From: Prescottella equi
GTDB taxonomy: Bacteria; Actinomycetota; Actinomycetes; Mycobacteriales; Mycobacteriaceae
Direction of reading: 5' to 3'
DNA: 64,000 bases
NCBI RefSeq assembly: GCF_002094305.1
Contig: NZ_LWTX01000009.1
Span: 1-64,000, forward strand
How positions within the stretch are numbered: the stretch's first letter is position 1; each line of letters opens with the position of its first letter. The position numbers and the translations under genes are program-made. Below, piece after piece: positions 29,833 through 37,485 of the stretch. The notes under the pieces are model-generated. The model was not told the DNA's origin. It searched no databases and saw nothing but the letters and a program-made list of their open reading frames with translations.

Positions 29833-29922
29833 TCAGGCGCCGAGTGATCCGCTGAAGAAGTCGAGAGCGCCGAACAGATCGGAGAAGGCGCCGAAGAACT
29901 CGGACAGGTAGCTCAGGTCCAT
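29833..29922 (-). CDS. Small amphipathic/hydrophobic peptide, 29 residues (PorA/PorH-like?)
   Basis: A small gene in its own slot between two terminator-like or promoter regions. The product begins MDLSYLSEFFGAFSDLFGAL and ends SLGA; it is almost wholly hydrophobic with regularly spaced acidic residues and could form an amphipathic helix. An AAAGG site lies 10 nt before the ATG and a hairpin follows at 29780-29814. Corynebacterial PorH also starts MDLS and such tiny unsignalled peptides form outer-membrane channels, so a channel peptide is conceivable; toxin or regulatory peptide roles are alternatives. No homologue can be checked here. Confidence 0.55.
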   Translation of the reverse strand: MDLSYLSEFFGAFSDLFGALDFFSGSLGA

Positions 29923-30048
29923 GGGAGAAAAACCTTTCGGTCGTAACGGGTTACGCGGTTGCGCACTGCCATGCTGCACACCCCGGCTGTGGGCCGGCTT
30001 GAATCCGTCTGGCAGTTCTCTGGCAAACCCGTGCCGCGCCGAGTGATG

Positions 30049-31773
30049 TCAGTTCGGGGCCGCGATCGCGATGCGTCCTGGTGCGGGCGGCGCGACGGGG
30101 GAGTGGGCTTCGAGGTACGAGGTGAGGGCTTCGAGATCGTTTCCGGCGGAGGCGGGTTCGGTTCCGCCACGCAGAGCGGTGAACCCGTCGCCGCCGTCGG
30201 CCAGGAACTTGTTGACCGCAACCCGGTAGCGGCCGTCCGGGACGACGGTGGTGCCGTCGACCCGCAGATCGGCGATGCGGGCGCCGACGGGCGCAGCGCG
30301 GTCGATGCGGTACGTCAACGACGCCGACGGCGCCAGGATCAGCTCCAGCGTCGAGCCGTCCGGTCTCGTCTGGAACTGTTGCTCCAGAACTTCTTTCAGC
30401 TGCGCGCCGGTGAGGGTGCGCACCTCGAGCGAGTTCACGAACGGCTGCACCTGGTAGGCGTCGCCGAACGTCACCGTCCCGTCGGCGCCGCGGAGCAGGT
30501 CGGTCCGCACGCCGCCGGGATTGGTGAGAGCGATCTGCGCGCCGCGGCCGCGCGCGGCCGCGAGTTGGGCGTCGGCGATGAGGTCGCCGAGCGGGCTCTC
30601 GCCGCCCGGTCCCGGCTCGCGGGTGATGTCGGCGGTGATCGCGCCGACGGGTCGCTGCGCCACCTCCGCCGACTGCACGCCGGCACGGGCCACCAGGTCG
30701 GCGACAGCGGGATCGGGCGGGATGTCCCGCGTGACTATCTGATTGAAAGCCTGGGTGCTCGGCCGGTCGACCTCGCCGGTGGCCCGGTCGAGCGTCATGT
30801 CGACCACCGAGACGATCCGGCCGTGGGAGGCCGCCTGCATCACCGGCCGTGGGTCGCCCGCCGGGTCGTCGACGCTGCAGTTGTACTGGGCGTGGCTGTC
30901 GGCGGTGAAGATCGCGTCCACCAGCGGCGTCGCGCGGGTCGCGATGGTGCGGACCGGGCCGTCGGCGAGGTCGCACGAGTTGGGCCCGCCGACCGTCGGC
31001 TCGTCCCCGCGGTGCAGCAGCACGACGACCGCGTGGACGCCGAGGAAGTCCAGTGTCGCGGCGGTCCGGTCGATGGTGGCGAGTTCGTCGCCGAACTCGA
31101 GTCCTGCGACACCGTCGACCGCCACCTTCGCCGGGGTGTCGGAGGGCATCACCCCGATCACGCCGACCGGGACGCCGTCGACGTAGTCCACCGTGAACGG
31201 GAGCGTCGCGGGGGTGCCGTCGGCGAGAGCCATGTTCGCCGCGAGAATGGGGAACTTCGCGCCCGCGAACTCGGGTTCGAACTGGCAGCCGTCGACGGTG
31301 TGGCAGCCGCCGGTCTGCATCCGCCGGAACTCGCCGAAGCCCTCGTCGAGTTCGTGGGTGCCGACCGAGGCGGCGTCCACGCCCATCGTGTTGAGCAGGT
31401 TGACGGCCGGTTCATCGTGAAACAGTGCGGATTCGATGGGGGAGGACCCCCAGTTGTCGCCCACCGAGTAGAGCAGCGAGTTCGGCGCCTGCCCGCGCAG
31501 CTGCCGAATGTACGCGGCGAGGTACGCGGCCCCGCCGGCGTCGACCGGTGGGCCGTCGGGACGCAGGATCTGTGCCCGCGCCCCCTGCGGCGGTTGCAGG
31601 CTGCCGTGCAGGTCGTTGATCGCCAGCAGGCGGACGGGCACCTTGTCGACGTCCGGCGGGCGCGCCTGCGCGGTGTGGATGCCGACGGTCAGCGACGTGC
31701 CGAGCGCGGCGGCGAGAACGATCGCGGGGCCGCGTCGGCGGCGTCCGGACAAATCGCTTCCTGGTCGGCACAC
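30049..31773 (-). CDS. 5'-nucleotidase/metallophosphatase-family exported protein with altered metal motifs
   Basis: A 574-residue protein with a signal sequence (about 15-38, cleavage near AQA-RP), an N-terminal calcineurin-like domain (LLAINDLHGSL, SVGDNWGSS) and a C-terminal 5'-nucleotidase domain (LTNPGGVRTDLL, QPFVNSLEVRTLTG). Family members hydrolyse nucleotides or sugar nucleotides outside the membrane. Two metal-site motifs deviate: the usual GNHE reads GTHELDEG and the usual GHxH reads TADSHAQYN. Activity may therefore be changed or lost. A GTG start at 31773 is used. Monocistronic. Confidence 0.8.
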   Translation of the reverse strand: MCRPGSDLSGRRRRGPAIVLAAALGTSLTVGIHTAQARPPDVDKVPVRLLAINDLHGSLQPPQGARAQILRPDGPPVDAGGAAYLAAYIRQLRGQAPNSLLYSVGDNWGSSPIESALFHDEPAVNLLNTMGVDAASVGTHELDEGFGEFRRMQTGGCHTVDGCQFEPEFAGAKFPILAANMALADGTPATLPFTVDYVDGVPVGVIGVMPSDTPAKVAVDGVAGLEFGDELATIDRTAATLDFLGVHAVVVLLHRGDEPTVGGPNSCDLADGPVRTIATRATPLVDAIFTADSHAQYNCSVDDPAGDPRPVMQAASHGRIVSVVDMTLDRATGEVDRPSTQAFNQIVTRDIPPDPAVADLVARAGVQSAEVAQRPVGAITADITREPGPGGESPLGDLIADAQLAAARGRGAQIALTNPGGVRTDLLRGADGTVTFGDAYQVQPFVNSLEVRTLTGAQLKEVLEQQFQTRPDGSTLELILAPSASLTYRIDRAAPVGARIADLRVDGTTVVPDGRYRVAVNKFLADGGDGFTALRGGTEPASAGNDLEALTSYLEAHSPVAPPAPGRIAIAAPN

Positions 31774-31831
31774 CGGGACGAGTTTGCCAACGAATCGGTG
31801 GTGGCGGACCCGTCGACCGATAACGGTTGGA

Positions 31832-32917
31832 TTACACCGTGGGCGACCCGGCCGGGATCCCGGCCAGTTCCTGCGCCGCCGGCGACGTCGCGAACGCGAG
31901 GAACGCGTCGTTCTCGTGGGGATCGCCGATCGTGATCCGCACCCCGTCGACGCCGTACGGGCGGATCAGCACGCCGGCCTCGGCGCTCGCCTCGCCGTAC
32001 GCGGCGGAGCGGTCGGCCAACGGCAGCCAGACGAAGTTGGCCTGCGACTCCGGGACGTCGTAGCCGGCGGCCCGGAGCGCGTCGCGGACCCGGTCGCGCT
32101 CGGCGACGACGTCGTGCGTGCGGCGGAGCAGTTCGTCCCGCGCTCCCAGGCACGCGATCGCAGCGGACTGCGCCACCGCGTTGACGCTGAAGGTGATGTG
32201 GACCTTGGCCAGCGCGGCGATGATGGCCGGATCGGCAACCGCGTACCCGACGCGCAGCGCGGCCAGGCCGTACGCCTTGGAGAAGGTGCGCAGCACCACG
32301 ACGTTGCGGCGGGTGCGGGCCAGGTCGATGCCGTCGACGCCGGACCGGTTGTACTCGAAGTACGCCTCGTCGAGCGCTACGACGACGCGGGCCGGGACGG
32401 CGTCGAGGAAGCGCTCGAGCTCCTCGCGGCCCAGCGCGGTGCCGGTGGGATTGTTGGGGTTGCACACGAAGATCAGACGGGTGCGGTCGGTGATCGCGGC
32501 CAGCATCGCATCCAGGTCGTGGCCGTGCTCGGGGGTGAGCGGCACCGGGACCGAGACCGCGCCGGCGACCTTGGTCACGACGGGGTACGCCTCGAACGAG
32601 CGCCACGCGTAGACGACCTCGTCGCCCTCGTTGCACGTCGCCTGGACCAGTTCCTGGCACAGCGCCACCGAGCCGCAGCCGGTCGCGATGTTCTCGGCCG
32701 GTACCCCGAGCGACTCGGACAGCGCGCGGATCAGCGCGGCCGACGTGTTGTCGGGGTAGCGGTTCGCGACGGACGCGGCGTCCGCGATGGCCTGCGCCAC
32801 GCCGGGCAGCGGACCCTGGGTGGTCTCGTTGCTGGCCAGCTTGATGGCCCCGGGATAGCTGCGGCCCGGCACGTAGGTCGGGATGGATTCGAGGTCTGCG
32901 CGGGTCACGGGGGTCAC
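31832..32917 (-). CDS. pat: Aromatic/histidinol-phosphate aminotransferase (Pat type)
   Basis: A 361-residue class I/II PLP enzyme: IPTYVPGRSYPGAIKLASNE, the substrate region NRYPDN, VCNPNNPTGTALG, DEAYFEY and the PLP lysine in TFSKAYGLAALRVGY are all present. It matches mycobacterial Rv3772 (Pat), an aromatic amino acid aminotransferase related to HisC, acting in phenylalanine/tyrosine synthesis; tyrA lies at the other end of the window. Two in-frame GTG starts exist (32917 and 32908); the first is used. It is divergent from the DLH-like gene. Confidence 0.9.
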   Translation of the reverse strand: MTPVTRADLESIPTYVPGRSYPGAIKLASNETTQGPLPGVAQAIADAASVANRYPDNTSAALIRALSESLGVPAENIATGCGSVALCQELVQATCNEGDEVVYAWRSFEAYPVVTKVAGAVSVPVPLTPEHGHDLDAMLAAITDRTRLIFVCNPNNPTGTALGREELERFLDAVPARVVVALDEAYFEYNRSGVDGIDLARTRRNVVVLRTFSKAYGLAALRVGYAVADPAIIAALAKVHITFSVNAVAQSAAIACLGARDELLRRTHDVVAERDRVRDALRAAGYDVPESQANFVWLPLADRSAAYGEASAEAGVLIRPYGVDGVRITIGDPHENDAFLAFATSPAAQELAGIPAGSPTV

Positions 32918-32978
32918 GATGCGATTATGCGCCCCGCGATCGCGTGCACTGCCGCCGTGGTCGTGCCAAGGTTGATTC

Positions 32979-33707
32979 ATGCCGGGGATCTTCCGGGACG
33001 ACGCCCCCTTGCGCTCCGACGTCGACGCCCCCGTGGAGTCGGAGGAACGCGTGCCGCTCACCGCCGTCGAGCCGGATCGACCGGCCCGCGGCGGCATCGT
33101 GCTCCTGCACGAATCCCGAGACTTCGCTCCCGCGCTGCTCGATCTGATGCGCGCGCTCGCCGCGGAGGGCTGGGTGGTGGCGGCCCCGCACCTGTTCCAC
33201 CACGAACCCGCGCACAGCGACAGCGAGGTGTTCGGCGAAACCCTGTTCGCGGCCTTCGACGCCACCTTCGACTGGCTGGTCGGACGCGGCATCTACCCGG
33301 ACTGTGTGGGCGTCCTGGGCTTCGACGACGCTGGCACCGCCGCGTTGCTCGTCGCGACGAACCGCCCGGTCGGGGCCGCGGTCAGTGTGTCGGCGCACGG
33401 CATCGTGGCACCGCTCACCGACGACACCCCCGCGCTCGTCGACGCGGCGCCGGCGCTCCGGGCGCCCTGGCTGGGCCTGTACGGCGAGGACGATCCGCGA
33501 ACCCCGCCCGAGCATGTCGAGCGACTGCGGGATGCCGTGGCGAGGTCGGACGCGCCCACCAACATCGTCAGCTACGTCGGACTCGCGCACCGCGCGGACG
33601 AGCCGCCCGTCCCGGAGCCGTCGGCGGACGACGACGATCCGCTCGTGGTCGCGATCCTCGACGCCCAACGCCGGATCTTCGACTGGTTCGACAGCAACCT
33701 GAGATAG
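32979..33707 (+). CDS. Dienelactone hydrolase-like alpha/beta hydrolase with Asp at the nucleophile elbow
   Basis: A 242-residue protein of DLH family shape: GGIVLLHESRDFAP, the nucleophile-elbow region GVLGFDDAGTAALL, PWLGLYGEDDPRTP with the acid, and a late His in YVGLAHRADE. In dienelactone hydrolases the elbow is G-x-C-x-G; here the central residue is Asp, so it is either inactive or uses Asp as nucleophile in the manner of haloalkane dehalogenases. Substrate unknown. ATG at 32979; tRNA genes follow downstream. Confidence 0.78.
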   Translation: MPGIFRDDAPLRSDVDAPVESEERVPLTAVEPDRPARGGIVLLHESRDFAPALLDLMRALAAEGWVVAAPHLFHHEPAHSDSEVFGETLFAAFDATFDWLVGRGIYPDCVGVLGFDDAGTAALLVATNRPVGAAVSVSAHGIVAPLTDDTPALVDAAPALRAPWLGLYGEDDPRTPPEHVERLRDAVARSDAPTNIVSYVGLAHRADEPPVPEPSADDDDPLVVAILDAQRRIFDWFDSNLR

Positions 33708-33729
33708 GAGATGACGCTGACCAGGCGTT

Positions 33730-33759
33730 TTGCGTTTGCTGGCGAACTCTGTGTAATGT
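33730..33759 (+). promoter_or_regulatory. Candidate promoter of the tRNA pair
   Basis: TTGCGT (33730-33735) and TAATGT (33754-33759) are spaced by 18 bp and lie 36 bp before tRNA-Ser(GCU). The -35 match is modest. Confidence 0.4.
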
Positions 33760-33794
33760 TTCGCCCGGCGGATCGGAAACGAGCCGGCCCCCAA

Positions 33795-33886
33795 GGAGGC
33801 GTGCCAGAGCGGCCGAATGGGACTCACTGCTAATGAGTTGTCCCCCTTAAAGGGGACCGGAGGTTCAAATCCTCTCGCCTCCGCCA
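33795..33886 (+). tRNA. tRNA-Ser(GCU)
   Basis: Acceptor arms GGAGGCG and CGCCTCC pair. The anticodon loop CTGCTAA in stem ACTCA/TGAGT gives GCT, reading AGC/AGU serine codons. A long variable arm (CCCCCTTAAAGGGG) marks class II. CCA is encoded at 33884-33886. Confidence 0.97.
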
Positions 33887-33929
33887 CACTGGTCCTTTCG
33901 CGGGTCCAGTACAACTGAAGATAGAACAT

Positions 33930-34002
33930 GCGCCCGTAGCTCAACGGATAGAGCACTTGACTACGGATCAAGAGGTTAGGGGTTCGAATCCCTTCGGGCG
34001 CA
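33930..34002 (+). tRNA. tRNA-Arg(ACG)
   Basis: GCGCCCG pairs with CGGGCGC; anticodon stem CTTGA/TCAAG holds loop CTACGGA, giving anticodon ACG, whose A34 is converted to inosine by TadA (encoded at the right edge). TPsiC arm GGGGTTCGAATCCC. CCA is not encoded. Confidence 0.97.
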
Positions 34003-34006
34003 CATC

Positions 34007-34047
34007 AGAAAGACCCCCACCTGCAGTGATGCAGGGGGGGTCTTTCT
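34007..34047 (+). terminator. Strong terminator after tRNA-Arg
   Basis: AGAAAGACCCCCACCTGCA and TGCAGGGGGGGTCTTTCT form a long stem (one offset base) with a 4-nt loop, ending in a T-rich tail (TCTTTCTCGTT). It closes the tRNA transcript. Confidence 0.88.
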
Positions 34048-34095
34048 CGTTCCCAGGAAGAGGGCATTTGCCGCCGTTTGGTGATGTGGGCGGGC

Positions 34096-34308
34096 TCACG
34101 CCTCGCCGTCGACGGTGCCCTCGAACCGATGTGCCGTGTAGGCGTCGGCTGCGGCGACTGCGCCACTGTTGATCCATCGAGGTCGCTCGCTCGCGCCTTC
34201 ACGACCCGCCGACATCGCCTGCCAGAGGTCGCGTGCCAGTCGCTGGATCTCGTCCACTCCGACGTCGTTGCGTTCGACGACGTCGAAGGCGACGATTCGC
34301 ATTGCCAT
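34096..34308 (-). CDS. Small hypothetical protein, 70 residues
   Basis: Not recognised. The ATG at 34308 lies 7 bp after the DUF5994 stop and has an AGGGGTG site about 9 nt upstream, so it looks like the second gene of that operon. The product begins MAMRIVAFDVVERNDVGVDE and is mixed charged and hydrophobic with no membrane segment. It could be a short cytosolic partner. A start at the second Met (34302) is possible. Confidence 0.45.
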   Translation of the reverse strand: MAMRIVAFDVVERNDVGVDEIQRLARDLWQAMSAGREGASERPRWINSGAVAAADAYTAHRFEGTVDGEA

Positions 34309-34315
34309 GCCGTCG

Positions 34316-34768
34316 TCACCCCTGTCCGACGAGTTCGGCTGGAGAGTCGAGGAGCAGGGCCATCTGTCGGTATCCGTACGCGGTGTCTGCGCCCGGCTCG
34401 ACGATGGCGATGTCGATACGACTTCCGTTGCGGCCGTCGACCCTCATGACTCGGCACGGCTGGCCGGGCTCGGGGCCGGTGACGTCCAACCCGTCGTCCG
34501 AGTCGATCTGGCGTTGCATCGCGCTGACCGCGTTCCAGTCGAAACGGATGCGCGCGACAGGGCCGAGTCTCGGGGTGAGAGCGACGACGAGGTCATGGAG
34601 TTCGATGCTCAGGTTCTGGGTGCGCGGCCACCACACCGCTTCCACCTCACCCAGGCTTCCGGTGCTGAACAGCAGCCTGGTGATGCGGGTCGGGGCAGAG
34701 AAGGGCTGGCCTCCGTCCCCCGGCGGAGATTCCAGGCGAAGGTCGAAATGGGCAGGAGTTTGCGTCAT
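34316..34768 (-). CDS. DUF5994-family protein (copy A)
   Basis: A 150-residue protein with the family core VEAVWWPRTQNLSIELHDLV, followed by RIRFDWNAVSAMQRQI and a C-terminal IAIVEPGADT segment. Function of DUF5994 is unknown; proteins of this kind are common in mycobacteria and rhodococci. AAGGAG sits 8 nt before the ATG. A paralogue is encoded divergently at 35065, sharing AWWP and SxQRQI/NQRRI stretches. Confidence 0.72.
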   Translation of the reverse strand: MTQTPAHFDLRLESPPGDGGQPFSAPTRITRLLFSTGSLGEVEAVWWPRTQNLSIELHDLVVALTPRLGPVARIRFDWNAVSAMQRQIDSDDGLDVTGPEPGQPCRVMRVDGRNGSRIDIAIVEPGADTAYGYRQMALLLDSPAELVGQG

Positions 34769-34780
34769 TCGAGACGCTCC

Positions 34781-35014
34781 TTAGCGTGGCCGCGAATCGG
34801 CCTTGATTTCCAAAAGCGGCCCGCACGGGAGTGCCGATGCGTGGATAGCTGCGATGACTCGACCGTACACGTCACGAGTCTGCTGAACGCCCGGGCTCGC
34901 GACCGGGCTGTTTCGTGCGCCCCGCTTCCTCGAGCCACCGCGCCGGGACGTGTGACGCGTAGGCTGAAGGTATCGACGTGCTAGGTCGCCGGCGGTTCTC
35001 GTACGGCAGTGCAT
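34781..35014 (-). CDS. Possible small ORF upstream of DUF5994 copy A
   Basis: An open frame of 77 codons that ends with TAA 12 bp before the DUF5994 copy A start. The N-terminal half is Arg-rich and looks like non-coding composition; only the last 35 residues (from VQQTRDVYGRVIAAIHAS) look protein-like, perhaps from an internal GTG. I cannot tell whether it is expressed. Confidence 0.25.
   Translation of the reverse strand: MHCRTRTAGDLARRYLQPTRHTSRRGGSRKRGARNSPVASPGVQQTRDVYGRVIAAIHASALPCGPLLEIKADSRPR
34950..34973 (+). promoter_or_regulatory. Candidate stress-sigma (SigB/SigF-like) promoter for DUF5994 copy B
   Basis: GTGT at 34950-34953 and AGGTAT at 34968-34973 are separated by 14 bp, resembling the GTTT-N(13-16)-GGGTAT pattern of actinobacterial general stress sigma factors. 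It would give a 5' leader of roughly 85 nt. Confidence 0.35.
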
Positions 35015-35064
35015 CGGTCGGACAAGGATCGGTTTCGTCCTCCGATGAAGGAGCGGCAGGAGTC

Positions 35065-35517
35065 ATGACACGACAACCGGATCTGGTCAACGGCCTTCTT
35101 TACGAGGTCGAGACCGCGGACGGCCTGCAGCCGTTCCCCGTCCCGACTCGTACTCCACGACTGGTCCTGCGTGGGCAGAAGTCGGGGTCCGGCCAGATCG
35201 CCGGTGCGTGGTGGCCGTGGACTTCGAACCTCACCGCTCAATTGCACGACCTGATCTCGGTGCTGGCACCGCGAACGGGGCCGATCGAGCGGATCGCATT
35301 CGATTGGGACATGCTCAGCATCAACCAACGTCGAATCGACAACACCGATGGGATCCGGTTCACCGAACCGCTGCCGGGGCAGCCCGCCGGGGTCATGTGC
35401 CTGATCGGCACGGATAGGCGCGGCACCCTCCTGGTGGTGATTCCACCGACGACCCAGCCGCAACGCGCTTACGACGACATGCGATCGATAGTCGACGACG
35501 GCTACCGGGTGGCATAG
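35065..35517 (+). CDS. DUF5994-family protein (copy B)
   Basis: A 150-residue paralogue of the protein at 34316. Shared features are TPRLVLRG, GAWWPWTSNLTAQLHDLISVLAPR, RIAFDWDMLSINQRRI and LLVVIPPTT. GGCAGGAG lies just before the ATG. The two copies face away from each other across about 300 bp, which suggests an old duplication with inversion. Function unknown. Confidence 0.75.
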   Translation: MTRQPDLVNGLLYEVETADGLQPFPVPTRTPRLVLRGQKSGSGQIAGAWWPWTSNLTAQLHDLISVLAPRTGPIERIAFDWDMLSINQRRIDNTDGIRFTEPLPGQPAGVMCLIGTDRRGTLLVVIPPTTQPQRAYDDMRSIVDDGYRVA

Positions 35518-35582
35518 ACACTCGGCGTCGAGGCGACCGGCTGATCAGGCGCACGCCGAGAGTTGTTCGTCTGCAGGTAGAT

Positions 35583-35918
35583 TCATGCACCCTGCTCGGT
35601 CGGCGGCGGCGGGGTCTTACGCTGTTGCTCGGCGCGTGCGGTGTCGGCCCGGTGGATCTGGTCGAGTTCGTTTCGGGCGGCGCGCCCCCGTCGGGAGGAC
35701 CGCCGGGCTCCGGCCAGAAGTAGCGCGAGGCCGGCCACGCCGACCGCGCCGACGACGACGCCGAAGAGGAAGAGCGTCCCGGTCGATCCGGTCACGTGGT
35801 AGCCCAGGATGGAGAAGTCATCCGTTATCGCGTGCTCACTACCGCCGTTGGTCAGGACTCCCGCGACCGCGATCACGATGGCTGCGATGAGGAGAATCAA
35901 TCCGATGATCACAAGCAT
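35583..35918 (-). CDS. Small two-helix membrane protein
   Basis: A 111-residue protein. Residues 1-24 (MLVIIGLILLIAAIVIAVAG) and about 47-70 form two membrane helices; the C-terminal 40 residues are Arg- and Gln-rich and cytosolic. The ATG at 35918 has a CTGGAG site 5 nt upstream. This kind of small protein accompanies stress regulons in actinobacteria, and a SigB/SigF-like promoter lies upstream (35961-35986). Not assigned to a named family with confidence. Confidence 0.7.
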   Translation of the reverse strand: MLVIIGLILLIAAIVIAVAGVLTNGGSEHAITDDFSILGYHVTGSTGTLFLFGVVVGAVGVAGLALLLAGARRSSRRGRAARNELDQIHRADTARAEQQRKTPPPPTEQGA

Positions 35919-35960
35919 GTCGACTCCAGTCGGAAGTGGGTGTTCAGGGGCGTGGGACGT

Positions 35961-35986
35961 ATACCCGTTCCTGGACCTCTTCACAC
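35961..35986 (-). promoter_or_regulatory. Candidate SigB/SigF-like promoter for the two-helix protein
   Basis: Read on the minus strand, GTGT, 16 bp, then GGGTAT. The expected start of transcription is about 36 nt before the ATG at 35918. This is the clearest stress-type promoter seen in the window. Confidence 0.5.
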
Positions 35987-36208
35987 CAATGCCGTGCCGT
36001 ACGGTCGGACGATCCTGACGTTCCTCCGGATCCGACAGCCTCCTGAGTCATGCGCGAAGCGCGACAACACGATTGCGAGGTATTTCGTCGTTCCCATGTC
36101 TCTCTCGGGGGAGGACACTCGGAGAATGAGGCTCGGAATCCACTCCCCGCCGAATCACAGCAGGGGTGTCTGTTGCACTGCTGCGGTCCGCGTCGACGGC
36201 CGCGGCCG

Positions 36209-37090
36209 ATGAACCCCGGGGACCGGGCCTGGGATCTCGGGTATGCGGCAGGTTGGCGGTTGGTGCGCGCCCTGCCGGAGCGGTCGGCGAGGCGACTGTT
36301 CGACTTCGCGGCTGATCGCGCGGCCCGGGGCGGCGGCCCGGACCAGCTTCGTCGCAATCTGGCCCGGGTGCTGTCCACGACGCCTGCGCAGGTGCCGGAC
36401 GATCTCGTGCGGGCAAGCCTGCGTTCCTACGCCCGCTACTGGTGCGAAGCCTTCCGGCTCCCGACGATGGATCCGGTGCGGCTGGTCGAGGAGATCGAGT
36501 CGTCGGCCACGGGGCTCGGCAACATTCACGAGGCGGTCGAGCGCGGCAGGGGTGCGGTTCTGGCTCTGCATCACAGCGGAAACTGGGACATGGCCGGTGT
36601 ATGGATCGCGCGACGCGTGGGTCCGCCGGTCGTCGTCGCCGAGCGCCTCCGGCCCGAATCGCTGTACCGCCGGTTCGTGCGATTCCGGGAGGGGCTCGGA
36701 TTCGAGATCATCCCCCTCACCGGCTCCGCGCAACCACCGTTCGAACAACTGACCACGCATCTACGCCGCGGGCGGATCGTCGGGCTCCTCGCCGAACGCG
36801 ACGTGACCGGCACGGGCGTGCCCGTCACGTTCTTCGGCGAACCGACTCGCATGCCGGCCGGGCCGGCGCGGCTGGCGCTCGACACCGGTGCGCCCCTGCT
36901 ACCGGTCAACTGTTGGTTCACACCCGACGGCTGGGGGTTCCATGTCGGGCCGCCGATCGACACCAGCGGTGGACTGCAGCCGACGACTCAGGCGATGACC
37001 AGCCGGTTCGCGGCGGGGATCGCCGCACACCCGGCCGACTGGCACATGCTGCAACGGGTGTGGACCGCCGACATCCGGGTCGATCGGTAG
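36209..37090 (+). CDS. Lipid A biosynthesis/PIM acyltransferase-family protein
   Basis: A 293-residue membrane-associated acyltransferase of the HtrB/PatA superfamily. The catalytic HX4D motif is HHSGNWD (about 120), then ERLRPESLYRRFVRFREGLGFEIIPL and GLLAERDVTGTGVPVTFFG. In mycolata such enzymes acylate phosphatidylinositol mannosides; the standard gene sits with pgsA and pimA, whereas this one is alone. The ATG at 36209 starts a domain that begins GDRAWDLGYAAGWRLVR, as homologues do. Acceptor lipid uncertain. Confidence 0.82.
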   Translation: MNPGDRAWDLGYAAGWRLVRALPERSARRLFDFAADRAARGGGPDQLRRNLARVLSTTPAQVPDDLVRASLRSYARYWCEAFRLPTMDPVRLVEEIESSATGLGNIHEAVERGRGAVLALHHSGNWDMAGVWIARRVGPPVVVAERLRPESLYRRFVRFREGLGFEIIPLTGSAQPPFEQLTTHLRRGRIVGLLAERDVTGTGVPVTFFGEPTRMPAGPARLALDTGAPLLPVNCWFTPDGWGFHVGPPIDTSGGLQPTTQAMTSRFAAGIAAHPADWHMLQRVWTADIRVDR

Positions 37091-37130
37091 CACGCGGTAT
37101 GCACTGTGCGTCCACGTATTTCGTCGACGG

Positions 37131-37304
37131 CTACTCCGACTCCAACCACCGGTGCAGCGCGCTGCGTGACTGCGCGATCTTGTCGTCCCACGCTGCGCAC
37201 TGCTCGCACTGTGGATAGGCGAGACCGTCCGGCCCTACCCCGGGCTCCCGGTCGGCCCGGGCGATCCGCATGCCCGCCGGGCAGTCCAGGAAGTTGTGGT
37301 ACAC
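37131..37304 (-). CDS. Small zinc-ribbon-like protein
   Basis: A 57-residue protein starting VYHNFLDCPAGMRI, with cysteines at CPAG and in CEQCAAWDD, compatible with a small zinc site. Proteins beginning YHN-x-x-DCP-x-G are known to me as hypothetical in actinobacteria; the function is unknown. GTG at 37304 with GAGGGG 8 nt upstream is preferred over an upstream GTG at 37352, which would add 16 unrelated residues. It converges on the acyltransferase gene. Confidence 0.5.
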   Translation of the reverse strand: MYHNFLDCPAGMRIARADREPGVGPDGLAYPQCEQCAAWDDKIAQSRSALHRWLESE

Positions 37305-37485
37305 CCGCGCCGCCCCTCGTCGAGTCGAGAAATACGGCAGGAACTTCCTCACACTTCTTCACCCCGGGATGCCGATCGAAATCCGATATGCCCTGACGAT
37401 GCCGTCGGAGGTCCCCATTCGGATAGGGGACAACGCCCCGTCGCTCCAGGGGCTTTCGTCCTGGACGAACCCGAATGGAAACGCC
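37305..37485. other. Intergenic stretch without a recognised gene
   Basis: Between the small zinc-ribbon gene and the phoX-type terminator I find no good reading frame or repeat; the promoter of the zinc-ribbon gene should be here. Confidence 0.4.

Noticed and set aside
29959-31935. A 658-codon open frame on the plus strand
   Set aside because: It is antisense to the 5'-nucleotidase-like gene, shows low-complexity Arg/Val/Gly composition and has no family features.
33930-35517. Genomic island inserted at tRNA-Arg(ACG)
   Set aside because: No integrase, no duplicated tRNA 3' end and no insertion sequence was seen downstream; base composition looks similar to the surroundings.
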